Origin: Pseudomonas fluorescens
Lineage (GTDB): Bacteria > Pseudomonadota > Gammaproteobacteria > Pseudomonadales > Pseudomonadaceae
Length of the DNA: 64,000 bases
Direction: 5' to 3'
Assembly: GCF_902497875.1 (NCBI RefSeq)
Contig: NZ_CABVHY010000035.1
Location: forward strand, 1-64,000
Position numbers and translations under genes: made by a program. The notes beneath the pieces were generated by a model, which was given only the letters and a program-made list of their open reading frames with translations, had not been told where the DNA came from and ran no database searches. Shown here one piece after another: positions 9,231 to 17,836 of this stretch; position 1 is the first letter of the stretch, and each line of letters begins with the position of its first letter.

Positions 9231-9328
9231 GTGGGAGCGAGCTTGCTCGCGATGGACTTGAAGCTGACGCGTTTCGTCAGGATTCACGCGTTATCGTTAA
9301 CGACCATCGCGAGCAGGCTCGCTCCCAC
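9231..9328. repeat. Inverted pair of GTGGGAGCGAGC-type extragenic palindromes
   Basis: GTGGGAGCGAGCTTGCTCGCGATGG on the left is matched by its near-exact reverse complement ending at 9328, with about 48 bp between. This is the paired arrangement typical of Pseudomonas REP elements in gaps between genes, here between yciK and mupP. Confidence 0.85.
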
Positions 9329-9339
9329 AGGAAAGGCGA

Positions 9340-10011
9340 TCAGCAACCACACAACGCGCTATCCAGAACCTTGCGCAACTCCAGCGGATGATCGACCACC
9401 ACATCCGCCCCCCAATGCCTCGGGTTGTCGTCCGGATGAATATAGCCATAGGTCACGGCGGCGGTTTTGGTGCCGGCATCGCGGCCCGATTCGATATCCC
9501 GCAGGTCATCGCCGACGAACAGCACGCTGGCCGGATCGAGGTCGAGCATCTTGCAAGCGAGGATCAGCGGCTCGGGATCAGGCTTGCTGTTCTTCACATG
9601 ATCCGGGCAAATCAGCAAGGCTGAGCGCTCGGCCAGCCCCAGTTGTTGCATGATCGGTTCAGCGAAACGCAGTGGCTTGTTGGTCACGACGCCCCAGATC
9701 AGGTTGGCCTTTTCGATGTCAGCCAGCAGCTCGGCCATGCCGTCGAACAGTTTGCTGTGGACGGCGCAGTCTTTCAGGTAGCGCTCCAGAAACTCCAGGC
9801 GCAGTTCTTCGAAGCCCGGTGATTCCGGGTCCATCGAGAAGGTCACTGCCACCATGGCCCGGGCGCCGCCGGAGATCTCGTCGCGGATATGCTTGTCGGC
9901 AATCGGCGCCAGGCCGCGATCGGCACGCATGCTCTGGCAGATGGCGATAAAGTCCGGTGCGGTGTCGAGCAGAGTGCCATCCATGTCAAAAAGAACCGCT
10001 CTGATGCGCAT
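9340..10011 (-). CDS. mupP: N-acetylmuramic acid 6-phosphate phosphatase
   Basis: 223-residue HAD hydrolase with FDMDGTLLDT (motif I, nucleophile Asp), VVTNKP (motif II), Lys in KNSKPDPEP and VGDDLRD (motif IV). MupP of Pseudomonas dephosphorylates MurNAc-6-P in the anhydro-MurNAc peptidoglycan recycling route that bypasses de novo UDP-MurNAc synthesis. The gene begins 4 nt after the ubiG stop, with AGAGGAA overlapping the end of ubiG, so it is translationally linked to ubiG; the same adjacency is known in P. aeruginosa (PA3171-PA3172). A phosphoglycolate phosphatase is the alternative name often given to this family; gene order favours MupP. Confidence 0.88.
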   Translation of the reverse strand: MRIRAVLFDMDGTLLDTAPDFIAICQSMRADRGLAPIADKHIRDEISGGARAMVAVTFSMDPESPGFEELRLEFLERYLKDCAVHSKLFDGMAELLADIEKANLIWGVVTNKPLRFAEPIMQQLGLAERSALLICPDHVKNSKPDPEPLILACKMLDLDPASVLFVGDDLRDIESGRDAGTKTAAVTYGYIHPDDNPRHWGADVVVDHPLELRKVLDSALCGC

Positions 10012-10015
10012 GGGC

Positions 10016-10714
10016 TTATTCCTCTCGCAGGGTCTGGATCATGTAGTTGACGTCGACGTCGGACGCCAGTTTGTAGTGCTTGGTCAGCGGGTTGTAGGTC
10101 AGGCCAATGATGTCCTTGACCGTCAGCCCGGCAGAGCGGCTCCAGGCACCGAGCTCGGAAGGGCGGATGAATTTCTTGAAATCGTGAGTGCCGCGGGGCA
10201 GCAGTTTCATGATGTATTCGGCGCCGACGATGGCGAACAGGAACGCCTTCGGATTGCGGTTGATGGTGGAGAAGAACACCTGGCCGCCGGGCTTGACCAT
10301 ACGGAAGCAGGCGCGGATTACCGAAGACGGGTCTGGCACGTGCTCGAGCATTTCCAGGCAGGTGATCACGTCGAATTGCTCAGGCATTTCCTCGGCCAGG
10401 CCTTCGGCGGTGATCTGCCGGTACTCGACGCTGACGCCGGATTCCAGTTGATGCAACTGCGCCACGGCCAGCGGCGCTTCACCCATGTCGATGCCCATGA
10501 CGGTTGCGCCGCGCTGAGCCATGGCTTCGCTGAGGATGCCGCCGCCGCAACCGACGTCGAGAACCTTCTTGCCGGCCAGTTTTACCCGCTCGTCAATCCA
10601 GTTGACCCGTAGCGGGTTGATGTCGTGCAGCGGTTTGAATTCGCTTTCACGGTCCCACCAGCGATGGGCGAGGGCTTCGAATTTGGCGATTTCAGCGTGG
10701 TCGACGTTGCTCAT
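10016..10714 (-). CDS. ubiG: Ubiquinone biosynthesis O-methyltransferase
   Basis: 232-residue class I SAM methyltransferase with motif I LDVGCGGGILSEAMA and the UbiG N-terminus (DHAEIAKFEALAHRWWD). UbiG does both O-methylations of the ubiquinone ring. Length and sequence are typical of Pseudomonas UbiG. The start is preceded by GAGG at eight bases. It is followed by mupP with a 4-nt gap. Confidence 0.95.
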   Translation of the reverse strand: MSNVDHAEIAKFEALAHRWWDRESEFKPLHDINPLRVNWIDERVKLAGKKVLDVGCGGGILSEAMAQRGATVMGIDMGEAPLAVAQLHQLESGVSVEYRQITAEGLAEEMPEQFDVITCLEMLEHVPDPSSVIRACFRMVKPGGQVFFSTINRNPKAFLFAIVGAEYIMKLLPRGTHDFKKFIRPSELGAWSRSAGLTVKDIIGLTYNPLTKHYKLASDVDVNYMIQTLREE

Positions 10715-10779
10715 GGGGTCATCCTCTAAAGCTGATAAATTCTGTGGTCAGCCTTGAGCCGTGGCTCAAGGTTTTCTGT

Positions 10780-12111
10780 CTATTGGCAGTGGCCGCTGAT
10801 GCGTTCGCCCCAGGCTGTCGCGGTGGCGCAGAGCTGTTGTTCGTCCAGGCGGGTCAGGCGTCGGTCGTCGAGCAATTGCTTGCCGGCGACCCACAGGTGC
10901 TTCACGCAGTCGCGACCGCTGGCATAGATAAGCTGCGAGACCGGGTCGTACACCGGCTGTTGCGCCAGGCCGGAGAGATCAAAGGCCACCAGGTCGGCGG
11001 CCTTGCCGACTTCCAGTGAGCCAGTTTCGCTGTCCAGACCCAGCGCCCGGGCGCCATTGAGCGTTGCCATGCGCAAGGCGCGGTGGGCATCCAGGGCCGT
11101 TGCCGAGCCAGCGACGGCCTTGGCCAGCAGTGCCGCGGTGCGGGTTTCGCCGAGCAGGTCGAGGTCATTGTTACTGGCCGCCCCGTCGGTGCCGACCGCC
11201 ACGTTGACCCCGGCCTGCCACAAACGCTCGACCGGGCAGAAGCCGCTGGCCAGTTTCAGGTTCGATTCCGGGCAATGAATCACGCTGCTGTTACTTTCTA
11301 CCAGTAAAGCCAGGTCCTCATCGCAGATTTGCGTCATGTGCACGGCCTGGAAGCGCGGCCCGAGCAAGCCCAGGCGTCCCAGGCGGGCCATTGGCCGCTC
11401 GCCGCGCTGCTCGACGGATTGCTGCACTTCAAAGGCGGTTTCGTGAACGTGCATATGAATCGAGACGTCCAGTTCCTCGGCAAGCACCCGGATTTTCTCG
11501 AGGTTCTCGTCGCCGACGGTGTAGGGGGCATGGGGCCCCAGTGCGATCTTGATGCGCGGATGGTGCTTGAGATCGCTGAACAACGCGACTGCCTGGCGGA
11601 TGGCTTCATCGGCATCGCTGGCGCCGGGAATCGGAAAGTCGAGAATCGGAATGGCAATTTGCGCGCGAATACCGCTGTTATGTACCCGTTCACTGGCAAC
11701 TTTCGGGAAGAAATACATGTCCGAGAAGCAGGTGATGCCGCCTTTAAGCTGTTCGGCGATGGCCAGATCGGTGCCGTCGCGGACAAAGTCCTCATTAACC
11801 CACTTGGCCTCGGCCGGCCAGATATGCTGTTCCAGCCAGGTCATCAGCGGCAAGTCATCGGCGAGGCCGCGAAACAGCGTCATCGCCGCGTGCCCGTGAG
11901 CATTGATCAGGCCAGGGCTGAGCAGCATGCCCGGCAGTTCGCGGACTTCGCTGGCCTTGAGTTTCAAGGCCTCGGCGCGGGGGCCGATAAAGGCAATGCG
12001 CCCATCGCGGATGCCCAGGCCATGTTCTTTAAGGACCACACCGGCGGGTTCGACAGGCACCAACCAGGTCGGCAGCAATAATAAGTCGAGCGGGGCGGCG
12101 GTGTTCGGCAT
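10780..12111 (-). CDS. mtaD: 5'-methylthioadenosine / S-adenosylhomocysteine deaminase (TRZ/ATZ amidohydrolase)
   Basis: 443-residue metal-dependent amidohydrolase. HxH is in NAHGHAAMTLFRG, further metal/substrate residues in GPHAPYTV, HVHETAFEV and the final Asp in GTDGAASNNDLD. The ortholog in P. aeruginosa (PA3170) deaminates methylthioadenosine to methylthioinosine. It is divergent from mtnA across a 108-bp gap, which links both to methionine salvage: MTA to methylthioinosine, phosphorolysis by an MTI phosphorylase (not in this window), then MtnA. Other TRZ/ATZ amidohydrolases cannot be excluded from motifs alone, but the neighbour supports this call. Confidence 0.87.
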   Translation of the reverse strand: MPNTAAPLDLLLLPTWLVPVEPAGVVLKEHGLGIRDGRIAFIGPRAEALKLKASEVRELPGMLLSPGLINAHGHAAMTLFRGLADDLPLMTWLEQHIWPAEAKWVNEDFVRDGTDLAIAEQLKGGITCFSDMYFFPKVASERVHNSGIRAQIAIPILDFPIPGASDADEAIRQAVALFSDLKHHPRIKIALGPHAPYTVGDENLEKIRVLAEELDVSIHMHVHETAFEVQQSVEQRGERPMARLGRLGLLGPRFQAVHMTQICDEDLALLVESNSSVIHCPESNLKLASGFCPVERLWQAGVNVAVGTDGAASNNDLDLLGETRTAALLAKAVAGSATALDAHRALRMATLNGARALGLDSETGSLEVGKAADLVAFDLSGLAQQPVYDPVSQLIYASGRDCVKHLWVAGKQLLDDRRLTRLDEQQLCATATAWGERISGHCQ

Positions 12112-12180
12112 CTCGGGCGGTTTCCGGTGCTGTTATAAAGGATGGCGAAGTATACCCGAGCGTCTTCGCGGGGGGACCGC

Positions 12181-12186
12181 TATAAT
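12181..12186 (+). promoter_or_regulatory. Putative -10 box for mtnA
   Basis: A perfect TATAAT lies 34 bases before the mtnA start codon in the divergent mtaD-mtnA gap. The -35 region is poor, so this is suggestive only. Confidence 0.4.
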
Positions 12187-12219
12187 CGGCGGCTTTTGTT
12201 AGTGAGTATGGGGTGAGGC

Positions 12220-13296
12220 ATGCGCGATCGACTGTTGGCTGCGGAGAAGGTGAAGGCCATCGATTGGCGGGACGGCGCCCTGTACCTGCTTGATCAGCGC
12301 ATTTTGCCGTTCGAAGAAAGCTGGATTGCCTATACCACCGCCGCCGGCGTGGCCGAGGCCATTCGTTCGATGGTGGTGCGCGGTGCCCCGGCCATTGGCA
12401 TCAGTGCGGCCTATGCGGTGGTGCTGGCGGCGCGCGCGCGCTTTGCCGCGGGCGGTGACTGGCAGGCCGCGCTGGAAGAGGACTTTGCCTTGCTCGCGGA
12501 CTCGCGGCCGACGGCAGTCAATCTGTTCTGGGCGCTGAACCGCATGCGCGAGCGTCTTGAGCGCCTGAAAAATCACGCTCATCCGTTGGCGGTGCTTGAG
12601 GCCGAGGCCGTGGCGATTCATGAAAGTGATCGCGAAGCCAATCTGACCATGGCGCAGCTGGGTGTCGACCTGATCCGCAAGCATCAGGGCAATGCCCAGG
12701 CGATCCTCACCCATTGCAATACCGGCGCCCTGGCTACCGGCGGCTTCGGAACCGCGCTGGGGGTGATTCGTGGCGCCTGGCTGGAAGGTATGGTGGAGCG
12801 CGTCTACGCCGACGAAACCCGACCCTGGTTGCAGGGTTCTCGGCTGACCGCCTGGGAGCTGGCCAACGAAGGCATTCCCGTCACCCTGAACGCCGACTCC
12901 GCGGCCGCGCACATCATGAAAACCAAGGGTGTCACCTGGGTAATCGTTGGCGCCGACCGGATCACCGCCAATGGCGATGTGGCGAACAAGATCGGCACCT
13001 ATCAGCTGGCGGTCTGCGCGATGCACCATGGCGTGCGTTTCATGGTGGTGGCGCCGAGTTCGACCATCGACATGAGCCTGGCCAGCGGTGACGACATTCC
13101 CATCGAAGAGCGGGCTGGCAGTGAACTGCTGGAAGTCGGCGGCAAGCGGGTAGGGGCTGATGTCGATGCATTCAACCCGGTGTTCGACGTCACCCCGGCA
13201 GACCTGATCGACGCAATCATTACTGAAAAAGGCATAGTCGAGCGGCCGGATACCGCGAAAATGGCGCAGTTGATGTGTCGTAAGCGCCTGCATTGA
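12220..13296 (+). CDS. mtnA: Methylthioribose-1-phosphate isomerase
   Basis: 358-residue enzyme of the eIF2B-alpha-like fold that turns 5-methylthioribose-1-phosphate into 5-methylthioribulose-1-phosphate in methionine salvage. RGAPAIGISAAYA, the catalytic Cys in THCNTGALATGG and catalytic Asp in GADRITANGDVANKIGTY are all present. The ATG follows GGGGTGAGG. It is divergent from the MTA deaminase gene, and gyrA follows after 566 bp rich in palindromes. Confidence 0.95.
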   Translation: MRDRLLAAEKVKAIDWRDGALYLLDQRILPFEESWIAYTTAAGVAEAIRSMVVRGAPAIGISAAYAVVLAARARFAAGGDWQAALEEDFALLADSRPTAVNLFWALNRMRERLERLKNHAHPLAVLEAEAVAIHESDREANLTMAQLGVDLIRKHQGNAQAILTHCNTGALATGGFGTALGVIRGAWLEGMVERVYADETRPWLQGSRLTAWELANEGIPVTLNADSAAAHIMKTKGVTWVIVGADRITANGDVANKIGTYQLAVCAMHHGVRFMVVAPSSTIDMSLASGDDIPIEERAGSELLEVGGKRVGADVDAFNPVFDVTPADLIDAIITEKGIVERPDTAKMAQLMCRKRLH

Positions 13297-13323
13297 TGGG
13301 CGGTGGCGGCTGTTAGATAGCTT

Positions 13324-13346
13324 TCGCGAGCAGGCTCGCTCCCACA
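13324..13346 (-). repeat. GTGGGAGCGAGC-type palindrome, reverse copy
   Basis: TCGCGAGCAGGCTCGCTCCCACA, 28 bp after the mtnA stop. Same family as 9231-9328. Confidence 0.8.
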
Positions 13347-13383
13347 TGGGATTTGTGTGATGCCGCCTATTGCAGGCACGCCC

Positions 13384-13470
13384 CGATCAAATGTGGGAGC
13401 GGGCTTGCTCGCGATTGGCCCTGACAGTCAGCAAATATCCTTCTCCCTTACCAAAATCTTCACTGGATCG
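13384..13470 (+). repeat. Long direct repeat copy 1 containing a GTGGGAGC palindrome
   Basis: GATCAAATGTGGGAGCGGGC at the start and a shared tail ending AAATCTTCA; matches 13501-13588 over about 85 bp at roughly three quarters identity by eye. Confidence 0.65.
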
Positions 13471-13500
13471 AGGGTGTGCCATAATTTACGGCACCCCACA

Positions 13501-13588
13501 GATCAAATAAATGTGGGAGCGAGCCTGCTCGCGATTGGCCCTCACAGGCAACAAACAACCCTCATCCTTGCCCCAAATCTTCATTCAC
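13501..13588 (+). repeat. Long direct repeat copy 2 containing a GTGGGAGC palindrome
   Basis: Second copy of the unit at 13384, again with palindrome core (13512-13534), GCGATTGGCCCT and AAATCTTCA in the same order, with a TAA insertion after GATCAAA. Confidence 0.65.
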
Positions 13589-13862
13589 TACGGCTCTAAG
13601 CTTCTCTCGTCCCCTATCAGGCTGTCACCGGTCAACTAACTATGCTCCATGCGCGTCTGGGGGATAGGTGCGTGGCGGCGATTGTGATAACATCCGGCGG
13701 TTTCCAGGGTTGCCCGATGTGGCTGCCTTTACTGCGCAGATCCATGGCATAACTCGTTGATTTGTCGTAAGTCGATGCACGGCACCCAGCCTGCAGCGAC
13801 GAGCTTCGTTCGTCCCATATGGATGTGACGAGGTTTCACCAGAAAAAGGAATCAGGCTTCTC

Positions 13863-16529
13863 ATGGGCGAACTGGCCAAAGAAATCATCCCGGTCAATAT
13901 CGAAGACGAGATGAGGCAGTCCTACCTCGATTACGCAATGAGCGTAATTGTCGGGCGGGCACTGCCTGATGCGCGCGATGGCTTGAAGCCCGTGCACCGG
14001 CGCGTACTGTTCGCGATGAGCGAGCTGAGTAACGACTGGAACAAGCCGTATAAGAAATCCGCCCGTGTTGTCGGTGACGTGATCGGTAAGTATCACCCCC
14101 ACGGTGATACAGCGGTCTACGACACCATCGTTCGTATGGCCCAGCCTTTTTCCCTGCGCTACCTGCTGGTAGACGGCCAGGGCAACTTCGGTTCGGTCGA
14201 CGGCGACAACGCCGCGGCCATGCGATACACCGAAGTGCGCATGAGCAAGCTGGCGCACGAGCTGCTGGCCGACCTGCACAAAGAAACCGTGGACTGGGTG
14301 CCGAACTACGACGGCACCGAAATGATCCCGGCGGTCATGCCGACCCGGATCCCCAACCTGCTGGTCAACGGTTCCAGCGGTATTGCCGTGGGCATGGCGA
14401 CCAACATTCCGCCACACAACCTCGGTGAAGTCATCGACGGTTGCCTGGCACTCATCGAAAATCCCGAGCTGACCATCGATGAGCTGATGCAATTCATCCC
14501 CGGTCCGGACTTCCCGACGGCGGCGATCATCAACGGTCGCGCCGGTATCATCGAAGCCTACCGCACCGGTCGCGGGCGCATTTACATGCGTGCCCGCTCG
14601 ATCATCGAAGACATCGACAAGGTCGGTGGTCGTCAGCAGATCGTCATCACCGAACTGCCTTACCAGCTGAACAAGGCGCGGCTGATCGAGAAGATCGCCG
14701 AGCTGGTCAAAGAGAAGAAGCTCGAAGGCATCACCGAACTGCGCGACGAGTCTGACAAAGACGGTATGCGGGTAGTGATCGAGCTGCGTCGTGGCGAGGT
14801 GCCGGAGGTGATCCTCAACAACCTCTACGCCCAGACCCAGCTGCAAGCGGTATTCGGCATCAACATCGTCGCGCTGATCGACGGTCGTCCGCGGATCCTC
14901 AACCTCAAGGACCTGCTGGAAGCCTTCGTGCGTCACCGTCGCGAAGTCGTGACCCGGCGTACCGTGTTCGAACTGCGCAAAGCCCGCGAGCGTGGTCACA
15001 TCCTCGAAGGTCAGGCCGTTGCACTGTCGAACATCGACCCGGTCATCGCCCTGATCAAGGCCTCGCCAACGCCGTCGGAAGCCAAGGAAGCGCTGATCAG
15101 CACACCTTGGGAGTCCAGCGCGGTAGTAGCGATGGTCGAACGCGCCGGTGCCGATTCCTGCCGTCCGGACAACCTCGACCCGCAGTACGGACTGCGTGAG
15201 GGCAAGTACTTCCTCTCGCCAGAACAGGCGCAAGCCATTCTGGAGCTGCGTCTGCATCGTCTGACCGGCCTGGAACACGAAAAGCTGCTGGCCGAATACC
15301 AGGAAATCCTCAACCAGATCGGTGAGCTGATCCGCATCCTCAACAGCGCTACGCGCCTGATGGAAGTGATTCGCGAGGAACTGGAAGTCATTCGTGCCGA
15401 ATACGGCGATGTGCGTCGCACCGAGATCCTCGATGCCCGTCTCGACCTGACCCTGGGTGACATGATCCCGGAAGAAGAGCGCGTCGTGACCATCTCCCAC
15501 AGTGGCTACGCCAAGACCCAGCCATTGGCTGCGTACCAGGCTCAACGTCGTGGCGGTAAAGGCAAATCGGCTACCGGCGTCAAGGATGAGGACTACATCG
15601 CTCACCTGCTGGTCGCCAACAGTCACACCACGCTGTTGCTGTTCTCCAGCAAGGGCAAGGTCTACTGGCTGAAAACCTACGAAATTCCGGAAGCGTCCCG
15701 CGCTGCCCGTGGTCGTCCGTTGGTCAACCTGCTGCCGCTGGGTGAGGGTGAATACATCACCACCATGTTGCCGGTCGACGAGTACACCGAAGGTCACTAC
15801 ATCTTCATGGCCACCGCTGACGGTACCGTGAAGAAAACGCCACTGGAGCAATTCAGTCGTCAACGCAGCGTCGGTCTGATCGCGCTGGAGCTGGACGAAG
15901 GCGACGTGCTGATTTCCGCGGCCATCACCGATGGCGAGCGTGAAGTCATGCTGTTCTCCGACGGCGGTAAGGTCACCCGCTTCAAAGAGTCCGACGTTCG
16001 CGCCATGGGGCGTACCGCTCGCGGTGTGCGTGGCATGCGTCTGCCGGAAGGCCAGAAGCTGATTTCCATGCTGATCCCGGAAGAAGGCAGCCAGATCCTC
16101 ACCGCTTCGGCGCGTGGTTACGGCAAGCGCACGGCGATCACTGAGTTCCCTGAGTACAAACGTGGCGGTCAGGGCGTTATCGCCATGGTCAGCAACGATC
16201 GCAACGGCCGTCTGGTCGGTGCGGTCCAGGTGCTCGACGGCGAGGAAATCATGCTGATTTCCGACCAGGGCACACTGGTTCGTACCCGTGTCGACGAAGT
16301 ATCGAGCCTGGGCCGCAACACTCAGGGCGTGACCCTGATCAAGCTGGCCAGCGACGAAACATTGGTCGGCCTGGAGCGGGTTCAGGAGCCGTCCGAAGTC
16401 GAAGGCGAAGAGCTGGAAGGCGAGGAAGGTGAAGAAGGCGCTGAGTTTGAAGGCGGTGTAGTCATCGATGATGTTGTTGAAGACCAGCAACTCGATGCTG
16501 CGGCCGACGACGCCGAACCGCAGGAGTAA
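13863..16529 (+). CDS. gyrA: DNA gyrase subunit A
   Basis: 888 residues. N-terminal breakage-rejoining domain with catalytic Tyr122 (AAMRYTEVRM), then the beta-pinwheel C-terminal domain with the GyrA box QRRGGKGK, and a strongly acidic tail (repeated EGE) typical of Pseudomonas GyrA. The quinolone-determining positions are wild type: Thr83 and Asp87 in GDTAVYD. GyrA with GyrB (elsewhere) introduces negative supercoils. It starts at ATG 13863 and begins the conserved gyrA-serC-pheA order. A terminator follows at 16540. Confidence 0.98.
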   Translation: MGELAKEIIPVNIEDEMRQSYLDYAMSVIVGRALPDARDGLKPVHRRVLFAMSELSNDWNKPYKKSARVVGDVIGKYHPHGDTAVYDTIVRMAQPFSLRYLLVDGQGNFGSVDGDNAAAMRYTEVRMSKLAHELLADLHKETVDWVPNYDGTEMIPAVMPTRIPNLLVNGSSGIAVGMATNIPPHNLGEVIDGCLALIENPELTIDELMQFIPGPDFPTAAIINGRAGIIEAYRTGRGRIYMRARSIIEDIDKVGGRQQIVITELPYQLNKARLIEKIAELVKEKKLEGITELRDESDKDGMRVVIELRRGEVPEVILNNLYAQTQLQAVFGINIVALIDGRPRILNLKDLLEAFVRHRREVVTRRTVFELRKARERGHILEGQAVALSNIDPVIALIKASPTPSEAKEALISTPWESSAVVAMVERAGADSCRPDNLDPQYGLREGKYFLSPEQAQAILELRLHRLTGLEHEKLLAEYQEILNQIGELIRILNSATRLMEVIREELEVIRAEYGDVRRTEILDARLDLTLGDMIPEEERVVTISHSGYAKTQPLAAYQAQRRGGKGKSATGVKDEDYIAHLLVANSHTTLLLFSSKGKVYWLKTYEIPEASRAARGRPLVNLLPLGEGEYITTMLPVDEYTEGHYIFMATADGTVKKTPLEQFSRQRSVGLIALELDEGDVLISAAITDGEREVMLFSDGGKVTRFKESDVRAMGRTARGVRGMRLPEGQKLISMLIPEEGSQILTASARGYGKRTAITEFPEYKRGGQGVIAMVSNDRNGRLVGAVQVLDGEEIMLISDQGTLVRTRVDEVSSLGRNTQGVTLIKLASDETLVGLERVQEPSEVEGEELEGEEGEEGAEFEGGVVIDDVVEDQQLDAAADDAEPQE

Positions 16530-16539
16530 ACGGATACGC

Positions 16540-16575
16540 AAGGGGGGCGGATGAAAATTCTCCCCCTTGTTATTT
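16540..16575 (+). terminator. Probable terminator of gyrA
   Basis: AAGGGGG (16540-16546) pairs with CCCCCTT (16562-16568) around a 15-base loop, followed by GTTATTT. It sits 11 bp after the gyrA stop. Confidence 0.6.
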
Positions 16576-16601
16576 GTCCGGTATGTTTGCCCGGTATGAA
16601 T

Positions 16602-16708
16602 GTAGGAGCTGCGGAGCGAAGCGAGGCTGCGATCTCTTGATCTTGCTCTTTGCTTTGTCAGGGGCTGAACGAAAAGATCGCAGCCTCGCTTCGCTCGGCA
16701 GCTCCTAC
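16602..16708. repeat. Inverted pair of GTAGGAGCTGC-type palindromes
   Basis: GTAGGAGCTGCGGAGCGAAG with GCGAGGCTGCGATC on the left arm is mirrored by GATCGCAGCCTCGC..GCAGCTCCTAC on the right. It lies in the gyrA-serC gap, 43 bp before the serC start. Confidence 0.85.
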
Positions 16709-16750
16709 GGATTTATTGCGTGATCCCACCAAATCAGAGCGAGATTGGAT

Positions 16751-17836
16751 GTGAGCAAGAGAGCCTATAACTTCTGTGCCGGTCCCGCGGCGCTTCCTGA
16801 ATCTGTCCTGCAGCGCGCGCAGGGTGAACTCCTCGATTGGCATGGCAAGGGCCTGTCGGTCATGGAAATGAGCCATCGCAGTGATGAGTTCGTGTCCATC
16901 GCGACCAAGGCCGAGCAGGACCTGCGTGATCTGCTGGATATCCCCTCGAACTATAAAGTGCTGTTTCTGCAAGGCGGCGCTAGCCAGCAATTTGCCCAGA
17001 TTCCTCTGAACCTGTTGCCGGAAACCGGCAAAGCCGACTATATCGACACCGGTATCTGGTCGCAGAAAGCCATTGAAGAAGCTTCGCGCTTCGGCACCGT
17101 CAATGTGGCCGCGACGGCCAAGCCTTACGACTATTTCGCGATTCCCGGCCAGAACGAATGGAAGCTGTCGCAAGACGCGGCCTACGTGCACTACGCGCCG
17201 AACGAAACGATCGGCGGCCTGGAATTCAGCTGGGTCCCGGAAACTGGCGATGTGCCACTGGTTGCCGACATGTCTTCGGACATCCTGTCGCGCCCGGTGG
17301 ATGTCTCGCGCTTCGGCATGATCTACGCCGGCGCCCAGAAGAACATCGGTCCGAGCGGTATCGTCGTCACCATCATTCGTGAAGACCTGCTGGGTCGCGC
17401 CCGTTCGATCTGCCCGACCATGCTCGACTACAAGGTCGCGGCCGACAACGGCTCCATGTACAACACCCCGCCAACGCTGGCCTGGTACCTGTCCGGGCTG
17501 GTGTTCGAGTGGCTGAAAGAGCAAGGTGGTGTAGAAGCCATCGGCAAGCTCAATGACGTCAAACAGCGCACGCTGTATGACTTCATCGACGCCAGTGGGC
17601 TGTACAGCAACCCGATCAACAAGTCCGACCGCTCGTGGATGAACGTGCCGTTCCGCCTGGCTGACGATCGCCTGGACAAGCCGTTCCTGGTGGGCGCCGA
17701 GGCGCGCGGCCTGTTGAACCTCAAGGGTCACCGTTCGGTAGGCGGCATGCGTGCCTCTATCTACAACGCCGTAGACATCGTCGCGGTCAACGCGCTGGTG
17801 GCCTACATGGCAGAGTTCGAGAAGGAACACGGTTAA
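16751..17836 (+). CDS. serC: Phosphoserine aminotransferase
   Basis: 361-residue class V PLP aminotransferase (3-phosphohydroxypyruvate to phosphoserine; also used in pyridoxine synthesis). N-terminus KRAYNFCAGPAALPE and PLP lysine in YAGAQKNIGPSG are clear. I start at GTG 16751, which gives the 361-residue length and MSKRA start of P. aeruginosa SerC; an in-frame TTG six bases earlier is the alternative. The stop shares a base with the pheA ATG (TAATG), so translation is coupled. Confidence 0.95.
   Translation: MSKRAYNFCAGPAALPESVLQRAQGELLDWHGKGLSVMEMSHRSDEFVSIATKAEQDLRDLLDIPSNYKVLFLQGGASQQFAQIPLNLLPETGKADYIDTGIWSQKAIEEASRFGTVNVAATAKPYDYFAIPGQNEWKLSQDAAYVHYAPNETIGGLEFSWVPETGDVPLVADMSSDILSRPVDVSRFGMIYAGAQKNIGPSGIVVTIIREDLLGRARSICPTMLDYKVAADNGSMYNTPPTLAWYLSGLVFEWLKEQGGVEAIGKLNDVKQRTLYDFIDASGLYSNPINKSDRSWMNVPFRLADDRLDKPFLVGAEARGLLNLKGHRSVGGMRASIYNAVDIVAVNALVAYMAEFEKEHG

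Larger units (their letters stand above)
13297..13862. other. 566-bp intergenic region between mtnA and gyrA with three palindromes
   Basis: No gene is supported. It carries one reverse and two forward copies of the GTGGGAGCGAGC repeat (listed separately), the last two inside a longer diverged direct repeat. The final 290 bp should contain the gyrA promoter and leader; an AAAAAGGA site lies shortly before the gyrA ATG. Confidence 0.6.

Noticed and set aside
9448..9624. Plus-strand open frames opposite mupP
   Set aside because: Overlap a conserved HAD phosphatase with intact motifs and have no ribosome site.
13324..13534. Spaced repeats between mtnA and gyrA as a CRISPR array
   Set aside because: Copies are few, in both orientations, unevenly spaced and of the widespread GTGGGAGC palindrome family; no cas genes.
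13836..16541. 901-codon open frame on the minus strand opposite gyrA
   Set aside because: It mirrors the gyrA coding frame, is low in recognisable motifs and arises from GC-rich third positions. gyrA is certain.
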